From assembly GCA_937905835.1 (NCBI GenBank), contig CALCXK010000042.1:1-64000 (forward strand): 64,000 bases of DNA, in the 5' to 3' direction. Source of the DNA: an uncultured Ilumatobacter sp. GTDB lineage: Bacteria > Actinomycetota > Acidimicrobiia > Acidimicrobiales > Ilumatobacteraceae. Below the pieces are notes generated by a model. The model ran no database searches. It was not told where the DNA came from and was given only the letters and a program-made list of their open reading frames with translations. Below are positions 50,155 to 58,210 of the stretch, piece by piece (position 1 is the first letter of the stretch; every line of letters starts with the position of its first letter). A program made the position numbers and the translations under genes.

Positions 50155-51046
50155 CGGCGTCGGGAACGTGGACGAACTGAAGTCGTCCGGTGTTTCCGAG
50201 TGCGTCACCGTCGATCTGATAGGGGAACGGCGTTGCGTGTTCAATCACGAGATTGCTCACATCGGTTCGCACGTCGAGATGGTCGGCGGGCTGTACGCCA
50301 CCTCCCTTGAGTGCTCCGGCGAGCGAGCTGAGGATCGCGTGTGCGTTCATCGTCTTGAACGTGATGGCGACCAAGCCGCGGTCGAGCGTTGCGGCAGGGG
50401 AGAGGTCGAGTGGTCGATTCCCGAGGTATGTGTACGGGTTTGTATTGAGCACGATGGTGAAGTAGCCGTCATGGACGGGCTCCCCACCGTCAACGGTGAC
50501 GCTGAAGTGCGGATGCTTGCGGTCGTATGCCCGCAGCCAGGTCGAGAGGCCGGCGAAGATAAACAGTGGGTGCCCGAGCCAACGCTTCAGCGACCCACGC
50601 TTCTCGACCTCTTGCACAACAGCGGCGTCGTAACCCACACCAACGTGGAAGCAGAAGTAGCGACCGTTGACCTGGCCCAGCCCGATCGGGCGGAGGTCGG
50701 CGGCGTCGAGACCTCTGGCGAGGTACTCGACCGCTTCCACCGGATCGTTCGGCATCCCGAGGGTACGAGCGAACACATTGGTCGAACCGCCAGGCAGGAC
50801 GCCGAGCGCAGTGTCGGTGCCGGCGATGCCCGTGGCGACCTCATTGAGCGTGCCGTCGCCGCCGTAACCGATCACGACGTCGACGCCTCGACGGGCCGCG
50901 TCGTGGGCGAAGCGTGTTGCGTGCCCGCGGCGATTTGTTTCGACGATCTCGACATCGTGGCCGCGACTCAGCCGTCGGTGCACGACAACGGTGTTACGCG
51001 CGGTCACCGATGAGGCGAACGAGTTGACCACGAGCAAGACCTTCAC
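50120..51046 (-). CDS. Diacylglycerol kinase-type lipid kinase (YegS-like)
   Basis: 308 residues. The ATP-binding motif is VIGYGGDGTLNEVATGI and the second block LGVLPGGSTNVFARTLGMP, as in DagK/YegS/sphingosine kinase family. A C-terminal beta-sandwich includes QIDGDALGNTG. It would phosphorylate diacylglycerol or a related lipid at the membrane. TACCGT lies 8 nt before the ATG at 51046 (minus strand), a leaderless pattern. Confidence 0.87.
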   Translation of the reverse strand: MKVLLVVNSFASSVTARNTVVVHRRLSRGHDVEIVETNRRGHATRFAHDAARRGVDVVIGYGGDGTLNEVATGIAGTDTALGVLPGGSTNVFARTLGMPNDPVEAVEYLARGLDAADLRPIGLGQVNGRYFCFHVGVGYDAAVVQEVEKRGSLKRWLGHPLFIFAGLSTWLRAYDRKHPHFSVTVDGGEPVHDGYFTIVLNTNPYTYLGNRPLDLSPAATLDRGLVAITFKTMNAHAILSSLAGALKGGGVQPADHLDVRTDVSNLVIEHATPFPYQIDGDALGNTGRLQFVHVPDAVKLVFPTAPPG

Positions 51047-51141
51047 GGCCCGGAACGGTACAAGGCGGCCGTCTTGACGCGTGTCACAGTGGCGAGCTCG
51101 AATTGGTTCGTACTTAACTCAACGGTAACTTGAGCATCCTT

Positions 51142-51909
51142 ATGAACGTGATCGTCTGTGTGAAACAGATCCCTGACCCGGCGCTGCCGGGTGAGCTGGA
51201 TCCCTCGACCAACACGCTGAAGCGAGATGGGAAACTCATCCTCGATGAGTCAGACAGCTATGGCGTCGAAATGGCACTCCAGCTCGTCAATACCGCTGGC
51301 GAAGGCTCTGTCACTCTGGTCTCGATGGCCCCGAATGACGAAGTGTCCGGTCTCCGTACCGCACTCGCCATGGGCGCCGAGAAGGCTGTCCTCGTGTCTG
51401 ATCCAACGCTCGCCGGTGCTGATGCGCTGACGACCGCTAAGGTCCTGGCAGGCGCTGTCGGCAGGGCTGGCGCCTATGATCTGATCATCGCAGGTACCGA
51501 GTCGTCTGACGGCTACACCGGCACCGTGCCCGAGCAGATGGCCGAAGTCCTCGGACTTCCCTCGGTCGGTTTCGCCAAGACGATTACCGTCGACGGTGGC
51601 ACCGTCAAGGTCGACCGTCAGACCGAAGCCGGCTACGACGAAGTCACCTGCACGCTTCCTGCAGTGGTCTCCGTGACCGCCGGCGTCGTCGAGCCCCGCT
51701 ACCCGAGCTTCAAGGGCATCATGGCCGCCAAGGGTAAGCCGGTCGACACCGTCACCGCTGCCGACCTCGGCATCGAAGCCGTGTCCTGGGCCCAGCAAAT
51801 CACATCGGTCGATGACGCTCCCGCCCGCGAGGCTGGCGAGGTCATCGAAGACGATGGCGAAACGTTCAACAAGATCGTCGAGTTCCTCGACGGACTGAAG
51901 GTGATCTGA
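51142..51909 (+). CDS. etfB: Electron transfer flavoprotein beta subunit
   Basis: 255 residues from MNVIVCVKQIPDPALPGELD. The signature LDESDSYGVEMALQLV and AMGAEKAVLVSDP are typical, as is VGRAGAYDLIIAGTESSDGY. EtfAB takes electrons from acyl-CoA dehydrogenases such as the FadE5-like enzyme here and gives them to the quinone pool. A TTG 12 nt upstream is an alternative start. 2 nt before etfA. Confidence 0.95.
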   Translation: MNVIVCVKQIPDPALPGELDPSTNTLKRDGKLILDESDSYGVEMALQLVNTAGEGSVTLVSMAPNDEVSGLRTALAMGAEKAVLVSDPTLAGADALTTAKVLAGAVGRAGAYDLIIAGTESSDGYTGTVPEQMAEVLGLPSVGFAKTITVDGGTVKVDRQTEAGYDEVTCTLPAVVSVTAGVVEPRYPSFKGIMAAKGKPVDTVTAADLGIEAVSWAQQITSVDDAPAREAGEVIEDDGETFNKIVEFLDGLKVI

Positions 51910-51911
51910 TC

Positions 51912-52880
51912 ATGACTCTCAACAACATCTGGGTGTTCGCCCAGGCAGACGGCGATACCGCCAGCACTGCCACGCTCGAACTGCTCTCCAAGGCCAACAC
52001 GCTCGGCGGTTCGGTGACGGCATTCGTCGCTGGCTCAGCCGGAGGTGCCGCCGCAGCGTTTGCCGATCACGGTGCCGCAAAGATCTACGAGACCGGTGAC
52101 CTCGCTGGTGCACTCCCGGGCCCTGCGGTTTCGTCCGCAATGCAGGCCGTGATCAACGGTGGCGATGCTCCCGACCTGATCATGTTCCCGCAGAACTACG
52201 AAGGCCGTGACGTCATGGCCCGCCTGTCGGTCAAGCTCGACCGTACCGTGCTCACCAACTCGACCGATATCACCGTCGATGGCGACTCGGTCACCGTACA
52301 AACGCCGATCTTCGGTGGCTCCAAGCTGGTGAACACGACGTTCACTGGCGAGCGCCCGTTCCTCGCAGCTTTCCGTCCAAAGAGCTTTGAAGCAGCAAGT
52401 GGCGCTGGCGCCGCCGGCGTGATCGTCGCAGCGGCTGTTGGCGAACTCGGTCCAACCGGAGGCGCAACGGTCACCGCAGTACACGTCGAAGAAACCAGCG
52501 GCCCGAAGCTCGATGAGGCAGCGATTGTCGTCGGCGGAGGCCGTGGTCTCGGCGAAGCCGAGAAGTACGGGATGATCGAGACTCTCGCCAAGCTGCTCAA
52601 GGGTGCGCCTGGAGCATCACGTGCGATTGTTGACGCCGGTTGGGTCCCGTACAGCTATCAGGTCGGCCAGACCGGCAAGGTCGTCAAGCCGACCGTGTAC
52701 ATCGCCGCAGGAATCTCTGGTGCCACGCAGCACATGGTGGGCATGAAGGGCTCGAAGAACATCATTGCGATCAACAAGGACAAGGAAGCACCGATCTTCG
52801 GTGTTGCCGACCTGGGCATCGTGGGCGACGTGCACAAGGTGCTCCCACAGTTGATCGCTGCACTCGAAGCCCGAGGCTGA
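51912..52880 (+). CDS. etfA: Electron transfer flavoprotein alpha subunit
   Basis: 322 residues. The C-terminal FAD domain has VVGGGRGLGEAEKYGMIETL, SRAIVDAGWVPYSYQVGQTG, IAAGISGATQHMVGMKGSKN and AINKDKEAPIFGVADLGI. With EtfB it carries FAD and AMP. Followed by a (GAATT)4 tract and a strong terminator, so the operon ends here. Confidence 0.95.
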   Translation: MTLNNIWVFAQADGDTASTATLELLSKANTLGGSVTAFVAGSAGGAAAAFADHGAAKIYETGDLAGALPGPAVSSAMQAVINGGDAPDLIMFPQNYEGRDVMARLSVKLDRTVLTNSTDITVDGDSVTVQTPIFGGSKLVNTTFTGERPFLAAFRPKSFEAASGAGAAGVIVAAAVGELGPTGGATVTAVHVEETSGPKLDEAAIVVGGGRGLGEAEKYGMIETLAKLLKGAPGASRAIVDAGWVPYSYQVGQTGKVVKPTVYIAAGISGATQHMVGMKGSKNIIAINKDKEAPIFGVADLGIVGDVHKVLPQLIAALEARG

Positions 52881-52892
52881 TCATCTGTTTCC

Positions 52893-52912
52893 GAATTGAA
52901 TTGAATTGAATT
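52893..52912. repeat. (GAATT)4 microsatellite
   Basis: Four tandem GAATT units between the etfA stop and the terminator. A simple AT-rich tract in a GC-rich genome; no role can be assigned. Confidence 0.8.
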
Positions 52913-52919
52913 GACTTGC

Positions 52920-52960
52920 AAGAGTCGGACCCGTTCTTCGGGTCCGACTCTTTGCTTTTT
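52920..52960 (+). terminator. Rho-independent terminator after etfBA
   Basis: Perfect 14-bp stem AAGAGTCGGACCCG / CGGGTCCGACTCTT with loop TTCTT, followed by TGCTTTTTC. The clearest intrinsic terminator in the window. Confidence 0.93.
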
Positions 52961-52976
52961 CCCGCTGGTTCTCTCC

Positions 52977-52982
52977 TAAGCT
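52977..52982 (+). promoter_or_regulatory. -10 box of the ferredoxin gene
   Basis: TAAGCT, 6 nt before the ATG at 52989, leaderless arrangement right after the etfBA terminator. Confidence 0.5.
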
Positions 52983-52988
52983 CCGCTC

Positions 52989-53303
52989 ATGTCTGCTCTC
53001 ATGGTTTGGATCGATCAGGACCTCTGCACTGGAGACGGAATCTGCTCAGAGATCTGCCCCGACGTCTTCCAAGCTCGTGACGACGGTCTCTGGATCGTGA
53101 AAGAAGAGGCGTCACACTTCGGGACGACGGTCTTGTTCGACGGTGGCGAAGGCGCGGGCCACGGTCCGGACATGGGAAACGGCGTCGCCCGTATTCCTGA
53201 CTCGCTGATCGAGACAGCTGCGGACGCAGCCGAAGAGTGCCCCGGTGAGTGCATCATGATCGAGGTCGCCGACTCCGCCGTGATCAGCGCCCGAGGCGTC
53301 TGA
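52989..53303 (+). CDS. Single-cluster ferredoxin, [3Fe-4S] or Asp-ligated [4Fe-4S]
   Basis: 104 residues. Cluster motif LCTGDGICSEICPDVF is C-x2-D-x2-C-x3-C-P: an Asp replaces the second Cys, as in 3Fe-4S or Asp-ligated ferredoxins. The fourth ligand region is ECPGECIMIE. An insert (HFGTTVLFDGGEGAGHGPDM) makes it longer than usual. It could serve P450 or oxygenase electron transfer. No P450 is nearby. Confidence 0.88.
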   Translation: MSALMVWIDQDLCTGDGICSEICPDVFQARDDGLWIVKEEASHFGTTVLFDGGEGAGHGPDMGNGVARIPDSLIETAADAAEECPGECIMIEVADSAVISARGV

Positions 53304-53341
53304 TTTACTGATTTACTGACTGCGGTCTGATCGCGGTCTGA

Positions 53342-54349
53342 TTACACGGCGTCGCGGGCGCTGATTGCCCAAGCGACGCCCTCATCAGGATCCTCGATCG
53401 CCAGCTGGAGTATCCAGCCGAGTTCAGGTTCGAACGCGTTCCAGCGGAACCATTCCAGCTCGTTGAGAACCTGACCGATTTCGTCAGGGTTGACCGGCCA
53501 GTCGTCGAGGAGATCGCCGATTGCGCCAATGACCCACCAGGCACCGAAGCGACCGCTCGAGGCGCCGCGCCGTCGCCCGTGAGCGCCACCGCTCGCACCG
53601 GCCCACGCGAGCCAGGCGAGCGCCTCGGCTGGCTCGAGTGGAGCAATTCGTGCACGGCGGACGCCAAGCGCGCCGATGGCTGCTCCGATGTCACCTTCGA
53701 CACACGCGACCTCGGCCCGCCCATTCGAGCCACTGGTCCACGGTTCGACGAGCTGACGGATGGCCAGTTCGACTTCGTCGTCGAGGCGTTCGGCATCGCC
53801 AGACGTCTCGATGTCCTCCCAGTCTTCGGAGAGGTTGGGGGCTGGAAACTCGGCGCCGTTGTCGGAAAAGGTGGCGACCTCGTACTGGGGTTCCCAGCCT
53901 TGCACTTCGGTCGGAATGTCGAGCACGGGAGCGAGCTCGGGATCGTTGATGATCTCGCCACGTATCGCCCGCTCATGGGCGACGAAGGCGGCGTGTGGGC
54001 CGCGGCCGACTTCACCTTCGAGATCGACCCAGGTGTGGTGCTGTGCGGCAACTTCGGTCAGCGGCCCGACGGTGAAGCGTCCGGCCAGTCCGTCGGCCTC
54101 GTCGAGGACGATCCCAACGAACGGTGGTGGCGCGAGGAGCGCGAGCCGGTATTCGGCAAGTGTTGCCGCTGGCCAGAGCTGGCGACCGGTTTTCACGGCT
54201 GATCGAGAGCGATCACGAACACGAAGCAGCCCGTCCCAATCGTGCGACGAACAACGATTGTCGATCATCCGCACCAGTCCGTCGAGGTCGGCCGAATGGA
54301 TCAGATCTTGGAGATCTTCATCGGGCTCGAAGTGCGGCTCGTCGGACAT
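53342..54349 (-). CDS. Conserved hypothetical protein
   Basis: 335 residues, soluble, acidic at the N-terminus (PHFEPDEDLQDLIHSADLDG). It has LVRMIDNRCSSHDWDGLLRV, LAPPPFVGIVLDEADGL, LAPVLDIPTEVQGWEPQYE and a Trp-rich C-terminus WFRWNAFEPELGWILQLAIE. I do not recognise a family. No signal peptide, no TM. AAGGA lies near the start at 54349, and the family A palindrome is 20 nt upstream. It may be cotranscribed with the SCO1664-like gene upstream. Confidence 0.6.
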   Translation of the reverse strand: MSDEPHFEPDEDLQDLIHSADLDGLVRMIDNRCSSHDWDGLLRVRDRSRSAVKTGRQLWPAATLAEYRLALLAPPPFVGIVLDEADGLAGRFTVGPLTEVAAQHHTWVDLEGEVGRGPHAAFVAHERAIRGEIINDPELAPVLDIPTEVQGWEPQYEVATFSDNGAEFPAPNLSEDWEDIETSGDAERLDDEVELAIRQLVEPWTSGSNGRAEVACVEGDIGAAIGALGVRRARIAPLEPAEALAWLAWAGASGGAHGRRRGASSGRFGAWWVIGAIGDLLDDWPVNPDEIGQVLNELEWFRWNAFEPELGWILQLAIEDPDEGVAWAISARDAV

Positions 54350-54369
54350 ATCCGCATCCTTCCACGAAA

Positions 54370-54402
54370 GTGTCCACTTCCCCTCGGGTCAAAAGTGGAC
54401 AC
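54370..54402. repeat. Dispersed palindrome, family A copy 3
   Basis: Perfect 10-nt arms GTGTCCACTT (54370-54379) and AAGTGGACAC (54393-54402) around CCCCTCGGGTCAA. It is the most symmetric copy and lies between the SCO1664-like stop (54419) and the hypothetical gene start (54349), both on the minus strand. Confidence 0.8.
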
Positions 54403-54418
54403 ACGGCAGAGACAGTGG

Positions 54419-55261
54419 TCAGACGAGGGGCCAGGGATATCGCCGACCGGTTGGGTCGGTGGGGAATCGGCGATGTTTGACGCACCAGGTGGCCCGGCCC
54501 TGGATCGCTTCGACTTCCTCGTCGCTCAGTAACGCCGCGATGTCAAGCGGGACCCGATTGACGAGTTTGTTGACCTTGTCGAGCATCGGCTCGGGGATTT
54601 CTTCGTCAGCGAAATCCCAGATGACGGTACGGAGCTTGTACTCAGCAGCGAAGCACAGCCCGTGGTCGATGCCCCAGACCTGGGCGGGCACATCGGTGCC
54701 GTCGTCGAGCGTCTTTTCGGGGACGATGATGCAGTGGCCGCTCTTGCGGTCGGTGTTGTTGCAGATGATGTCGAGCAGCGCCATTGCCCGGAATTGATCG
54801 TCGAGGTCCTGTCGCACTTCTCGAATCGTGAAGTAATGCTCGGAGAAGTCGCCAGCGACGAACCACTGCAGTGATCCCTCGCCCACCGGGCCGTCACGCA
54901 GCACCGTCGGCGGAATGACGCCGAGGCCGAGTGCCTCGCTCATGCGATACGTCGCCACCTCACGACGGTGCAGGCCGGGCGAGAAGTCCCAGAGAGGTCG
55001 CTCGCCACGCATCGGCTTGTAGATCGCCGGATGCGACTTGCCTTCGTGGACCACGTGGACGAGGAACGTGGCGTTGCTGCTGTACGGCATCCGCCCTTCG
55101 ATCTGGATCTCACCCTGGAGCAGGTGCGCGAGAGGGTCGTCGACCGAGTCGATGCGGAGTTCGACACCGCGGTGTTCTGATTCCTGCTCGACCGAATCGG
55201 ACTCGTTGTCCAAGCCGTCATCAGCCTCGAACTGGCCGAGGGCCATGTCGTCGTGTGACAT
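54419..55261 (-). CDS. SCO1664-family protein (PI3/4-kinase-like fold)
   Basis: 280 residues. FLVHVVHEGKSHPAIYKPMR and GERPLWDFSPGLHRREVATY, then DLDDQFRAMALLDIICNNTD, DRKSGHCIIVP and WGIDHGLCFAAEYKLRTVIW are typical of the actinobacterial SCO1664 family, which has a kinase-like fold (N-x-D and D-H). The role is unknown. An acidic N-terminus (about 50 residues) precedes the fold. Upstream are DUF3090 (5 nt) and a histidine phosphatase, a conserved trio. Confidence 0.88.
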   Translation of the reverse strand: MSHDDMALGQFEADDGLDNESDSVEQESEHRGVELRIDSVDDPLAHLLQGEIQIEGRMPYSSNATFLVHVVHEGKSHPAIYKPMRGERPLWDFSPGLHRREVATYRMSEALGLGVIPPTVLRDGPVGEGSLQWFVAGDFSEHYFTIREVRQDLDDQFRAMALLDIICNNTDRKSGHCIIVPEKTLDDGTDVPAQVWGIDHGLCFAAEYKLRTVIWDFADEEIPEPMLDKVNKLVNRVPLDIAALLSDEEVEAIQGRATWCVKHRRFPTDPTGRRYPWPLV

Positions 55262-55266
55262 GCGGA

Positions 55267-55770
55267 TCAGTTCATACGGGGGCAGGCGTGGCCGTCAGGA
55301 TCGATCGGCTGTGTGCACCATTGGCAGTCAGGGCGGCCCGATTCGACGAGGCGATCGGCGTGATCGCAGAAGGCCGTTGCCTGGCCGCGACTCACGTACA
55401 GGCGGACGTGGCCCCGATCGTCATCAACCATCTCACCGTCTTCGTCGACCTCGCCGACTTCTTCGAGCTGGATGAGGAGCTTGTCGGTGGCTCGGTCGTA
55501 GCCGAGGCCGATCGGGCCGAGCACGAACGACGCATCTACGGGCTCGGCGAGTTCGAGGGCACCGGGCATCGGTCGGTCTTCGGGCGGCGGCAGATCGCTC
55601 AGCACTTTGCGGAGGTACTGGACGATCGCTGCAGTCTGCTGCTTCTCGCACTTGACCGTGACACGCTGGCCTTCAGACCTCACCTGCATGAAGAAGGTGC
55701 GGTTTCCAGGCACGCCAACGGTGCCGGTCGTGAATGCGTCAACGTCGTCAAATTCGTAGAAGACGCTCAT
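55267..55770 (-). CDS. DUF3090 family protein
   Basis: 167 residues. SVFYEFDDVDAFTTGTVGVP and GNRTFFMQVRSEGQRVTVKC match the family; the C-terminus is Cys-rich (DCQWCTQPIDPDGHACPRMN), probably a metal site with C-x2-C. Part of the conserved actinobacterial trio with SCO1664 and the MSMEG_4193 phosphomutase-like protein, found in some genomes beside mshC of mycothiol synthesis (recalled, not checked). Function unknown. Confidence 0.88.
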   Translation of the reverse strand: MSVFYEFDDVDAFTTGTVGVPGNRTFFMQVRSEGQRVTVKCEKQQTAAIVQYLRKVLSDLPPPEDRPMPGALELAEPVDASFVLGPIGLGYDRATDKLLIQLEEVGEVDEDGEMVDDDRGHVRLYVSRGQATAFCDHADRLVESGRPDCQWCTQPIDPDGHACPRMN

Positions 55771-56510
55771 GCAGGCTTCAACTCGGTGAGTGGCCGGCCG
55801 GTCGAGTTGACCGCGAGCACAATTGGGCCGCCGGCGTGCCAGGTGACGGCACTAATCGACGCCGGGCTGATGACAATGCGCTGGAACAGGTCGATGTGGG
55901 TGCCCATGGCGTGCGCAACGGCTGCCTTGATCGTGTCGGCGTGGCTGACGCAGACGATCGTGCCGCCGGGGTGCAGCTTGCGCAGCTTGTCGAGCGTTCC
56001 GACCATACGGGTCTGCATCTCGGTGAAGCTCTCGCCGTTCGGGAACCGGAACGTCGACGGTGCACGTTGCACGGTCTGCCACTCCGGGAGCTTCATCAAA
56101 TCCTTGAGTTCTTTGCCGGTCCAGTCGCCAAAGTCGCATTCGAAGAGGCCACGTTCGATCTGCGTCTTCAGGCCGCAGGCAGCCGAGATCGGCGCAGCCG
56201 TTTCCTTCGCCCGCTCGAGCGGCGAGCTGTACACGGCGTCGATCTTCAGCTCGGCGAGACGGAGCGCAGCGATCTTGGCCTGCTCGAGGCCCAGGTCGGC
56301 GAGGTGGAGGCCCTTGGCGCGACCTGGAAGAACCTTGCCCGTCGTCGGTGTCTGACCATGACGAACCATCAGAATGGTCGTCGGCTTCGGGCCCTGGTTG
56401 GCGGCCTGCTTCTTCCGAGCAGCCGTGACCCGGCCTGCCGTTTTCGTCGCTACTTGCTTGGCCGCACGCTTCGGTGCTGCTGATTTCTTGATGTCAGTCG
56501 TCGTCGCCAT
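55767..56510 (-). CDS. Histidine phosphatase, MSMEG_4193-like phosphomutase family
   Basis: 247 residues. The N-terminal 50 residues are Lys/Ala-rich (PKRAAKQVATKTAGRVTAAR), then LMVRHGQTPTTG (catalytic R-H-G), YSSPLERAKETAAPIS, LFECDFGDWTGKELKDL and VCVSHADTIKAAVAHAMG. The basic tail is unusual and may bind nucleic acid or the membrane. Overlaps DUF3090 by ATGA. The ATG at 56510 overlaps the divergent UDG ATG region. Confidence 0.87.
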   Translation of the reverse strand: MATTTDIKKSAAPKRAAKQVATKTAGRVTAARKKQAANQGPKPTTILMVRHGQTPTTGKVLPGRAKGLHLADLGLEQAKIAALRLAELKIDAVYSSPLERAKETAAPISAACGLKTQIERGLFECDFGDWTGKELKDLMKLPEWQTVQRAPSTFRFPNGESFTEMQTRMVGTLDKLRKLHPGGTIVCVSHADTIKAAVAHAMGTHIDLFQRIVISPASISAVTWHAGGPIVLAVNSTGRPLTELKPA

Positions 56511-56524
56511 GAGTACCACCAACC

Positions 56525-56530
56525 TACTGT
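56525..56530 (+). promoter_or_regulatory. -10 box of the UDG gene, overlapping divergent -10
   Basis: TACTGT, 8 nt before the ATG at 56539. The minus-strand TAGGTT (plus-strand 56521-56526) for the phosphatase operon overlaps it by 2 bp, so the two promoters may compete. Confidence 0.4.
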
Positions 56531-56538
56531 CGGTTGCA

Positions 56539-57255
56539 ATGCTGACGCCCGCCCAGCGCACAAAGTCACTGAACGTTCTGACCCGGGAGATCCATGCGTG
56601 TCAGGCCTGCCCGCGATTGGTCGGATGGCGCGAGCAGGTCGCTGTCGAGAAGCGAGCGGCGTATCGCGACGATGACTACTGGGGCAAGGCGATCTCCGGC
56701 TTTGGCGACCCAGCCGCACAGATCGTGATCCTCGGCCTCGCACCGGCCGCCCACGGGGCCAACCGAACCGGACGGATGTTCACTGGCGATCGCAGCGGCG
56801 ACTGGCTGTTTCGTTCGATGCACACCGCCGGCTTGGCCAACCAGGCCGAGTCCACGTCCAGCGCCGATGGATTGACGCTCACCAATGCCTGGGTCACGTC
56901 GGCGGTCAAGTGCGCGCCGCCCTTGAACAAGCCCACGACGACCGAACGCGATGAGTGCCGGCTGTTCCTCGTACGCGAACTTGAAGCCCTGTCTGCTGCG
57001 AACGTTGTGATCTGTCTCGGCACGTTCGGGTACGACGCAGCGATGAATTTCTTTGGCGTTCGTCCGAAACCACGTTTCGGTCACGGAGTCGAAGTGCCTG
57101 TCACCTCATCGGACGGCCGCAAGCTCACGGTCATCTGCAGTTATCACGTCAGCCAGCAGAACACGTTTACGAAGCGGCTGACCGAACCAATGCTCGATGC
57201 AATCTTCACCCGCGCCAACGAACTCGCCGGTCACACTGTGCGAGGCACAGTGTGA
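56539..57255 (+). CDS. udgB: Type 5 uracil-DNA glycosylase
   Basis: 238 residues from MLTPAQRTKSLNVLTREIHA; an ATG at 56509 is the alternative. Fe-S Cys in HACQACPRLVGWRE, with catalytic loop VILGLAPAAHGANRTGRMF followed by TGDRSGDWLF, the family 5 (UdgB) signature. Fe-S C-x2-C plus C further along (SAVKCAPP, VVICLGTFG). It removes uracil and hypoxanthine from DNA. Its stop lies within the family B palindrome and converges with the esterase. Confidence 0.92.
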   Translation: MLTPAQRTKSLNVLTREIHACQACPRLVGWREQVAVEKRAAYRDDDYWGKAISGFGDPAAQIVILGLAPAAHGANRTGRMFTGDRSGDWLFRSMHTAGLANQAESTSSADGLTLTNAWVTSAVKCAPPLNKPTTTERDECRLFLVRELEALSAANVVICLGTFGYDAAMNFFGVRPKPRFGHGVEVPVTSSDGRKLTVICSYHVSQQNTFTKRLTEPMLDAIFTRANELAGHTVRGTV

Positions 57256-57259
57256 CCGG
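57227..57259. repeat. Dispersed palindrome, family B copy 2
   Basis: Perfect 15-nt arms CCGGTCACACTGTGC (57227-57241) and GCACAGTGTGACCGG (57245-57259) around GAG. It spans the last codons and stop of the UDG gene, 5 nt before the end of the convergent esterase gene, so it may act as a bidirectional terminator. Related to the copy at 34211-34239. Confidence 0.8.
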
Positions 57260-57264
57260 CTGAC

Positions 57265-58179
57265 TCAGGAACCGAGCGCACCGACGAGCGCCTGCGCTGA
57301 CAGAGCGTGTGCGAGCCGAGCATCACTGAGTTGATCGGGGAGTGAGTAGAAGGCGTGGATCTGACCCGAGAAGTGAACATGGCTCACCACGACGCCGACG
57401 GATGACAACCGTTCGACGTAAGCGATGCCCTCGTCTCGGAGCGGGTCGAAGCCGGCGGTGATCACCAGCGCGGGCGGGCCAGCGGCCAGTACCTCGTCTG
57501 AGGCGAGCAGCGGGGAGACACGCGGGTCGTCAGGCGTTCCCTCTCCACCCGACAGGTAGTGCTCGGTGAACCATTGCATCGAACTCTTGGTCAGGAAATA
57601 GCCCTCGCCATTTTCGTCGTAAGACTCCGTGTTCATCCGGACATCGGTCACCGGATAGATCAAGAGCTGGAAGCGGAGCGGCACCGTGGTCTCGTGGCAG
57701 ACGACAGCAGCGATGTTCGCGCCCGCCGAGTCGCCGCCGATGGCGATGCGCGTTGGGTCGATACCGAGTTCGTCGGCGTGCTCGTATGCCCACAGCGTTA
57801 CGGCACTGCAGTCGTCGAGCCCTGCCGGGAAGGGATCCTCGGGTGCAAGTCGGTAATCGACGCTGAGGACGGTCAATCCGCTGCGGTTGGCCAACGATCG
57901 ACAGACGTTGTCGTGGCTGTCGAGATCGCCGATTACCCACCCGCCGCCGTGGATAAACACGAGTAGCCCTGGTGTTGTTTCGGTCGGGGCTGCTCGATAC
58001 ACGCGGGCGGGAACACCGCCGGCATCTAGCTCGACAATCTCGTGGCACTGCTCGGTCGGATCGGCCGCCAGTGCCTTGCGGGTGGCCCGCGCATCGGCTG
58101 GCGGCTGTGAATCGAGCGGCGGTGCACCGATTGCCTCCATCATGTCGAGCAGCGTGCGAGCCTCGTGGTGGAGCGGCAT
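57265..58179 (-). CDS. Alpha/beta hydrolase (HSL-type esterase)
   Basis: 304 residues from MPLHHEARTLLDMMEAIG; an in-frame GTG at 58209 is possible. Oxyanion HGGG in LLVFIHGGGWVIGDLDSHD, nucleophile in AIGGDSAGANIAAVV, acid in TAGFDPLRDEG and His in GQIHAFY. Hormone-sensitive-lipase family, acting on short acyl or acyl-glycerol esters. Convergent with UDG. No signal peptide. Confidence 0.9.
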   Translation of the reverse strand: MPLHHEARTLLDMMEAIGAPPLDSQPPADARATRKALAADPTEQCHEIVELDAGGVPARVYRAAPTETTPGLLVFIHGGGWVIGDLDSHDNVCRSLANRSGLTVLSVDYRLAPEDPFPAGLDDCSAVTLWAYEHADELGIDPTRIAIGGDSAGANIAAVVCHETTVPLRFQLLIYPVTDVRMNTESYDENGEGYFLTKSSMQWFTEHYLSGGEGTPDDPRVSPLLASDEVLAAGPPALVITAGFDPLRDEGIAYVERLSSVGVVVSHVHFSGQIHAFYSLPDQLSDARLAHALSAQALVGALGS

Positions 58180-58210
58180 CCCCACATCGTGCCAGTAGCC
58201 TTTGGCCACT

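Noticed and set aside
54931..56355. 474-codon plus-strand frame across the SCO1664, DUF3090 and phosphatase genes
   Set aside because: It crosses three recognised minus-strand genes, has no motif, and begins in the middle of one of them.
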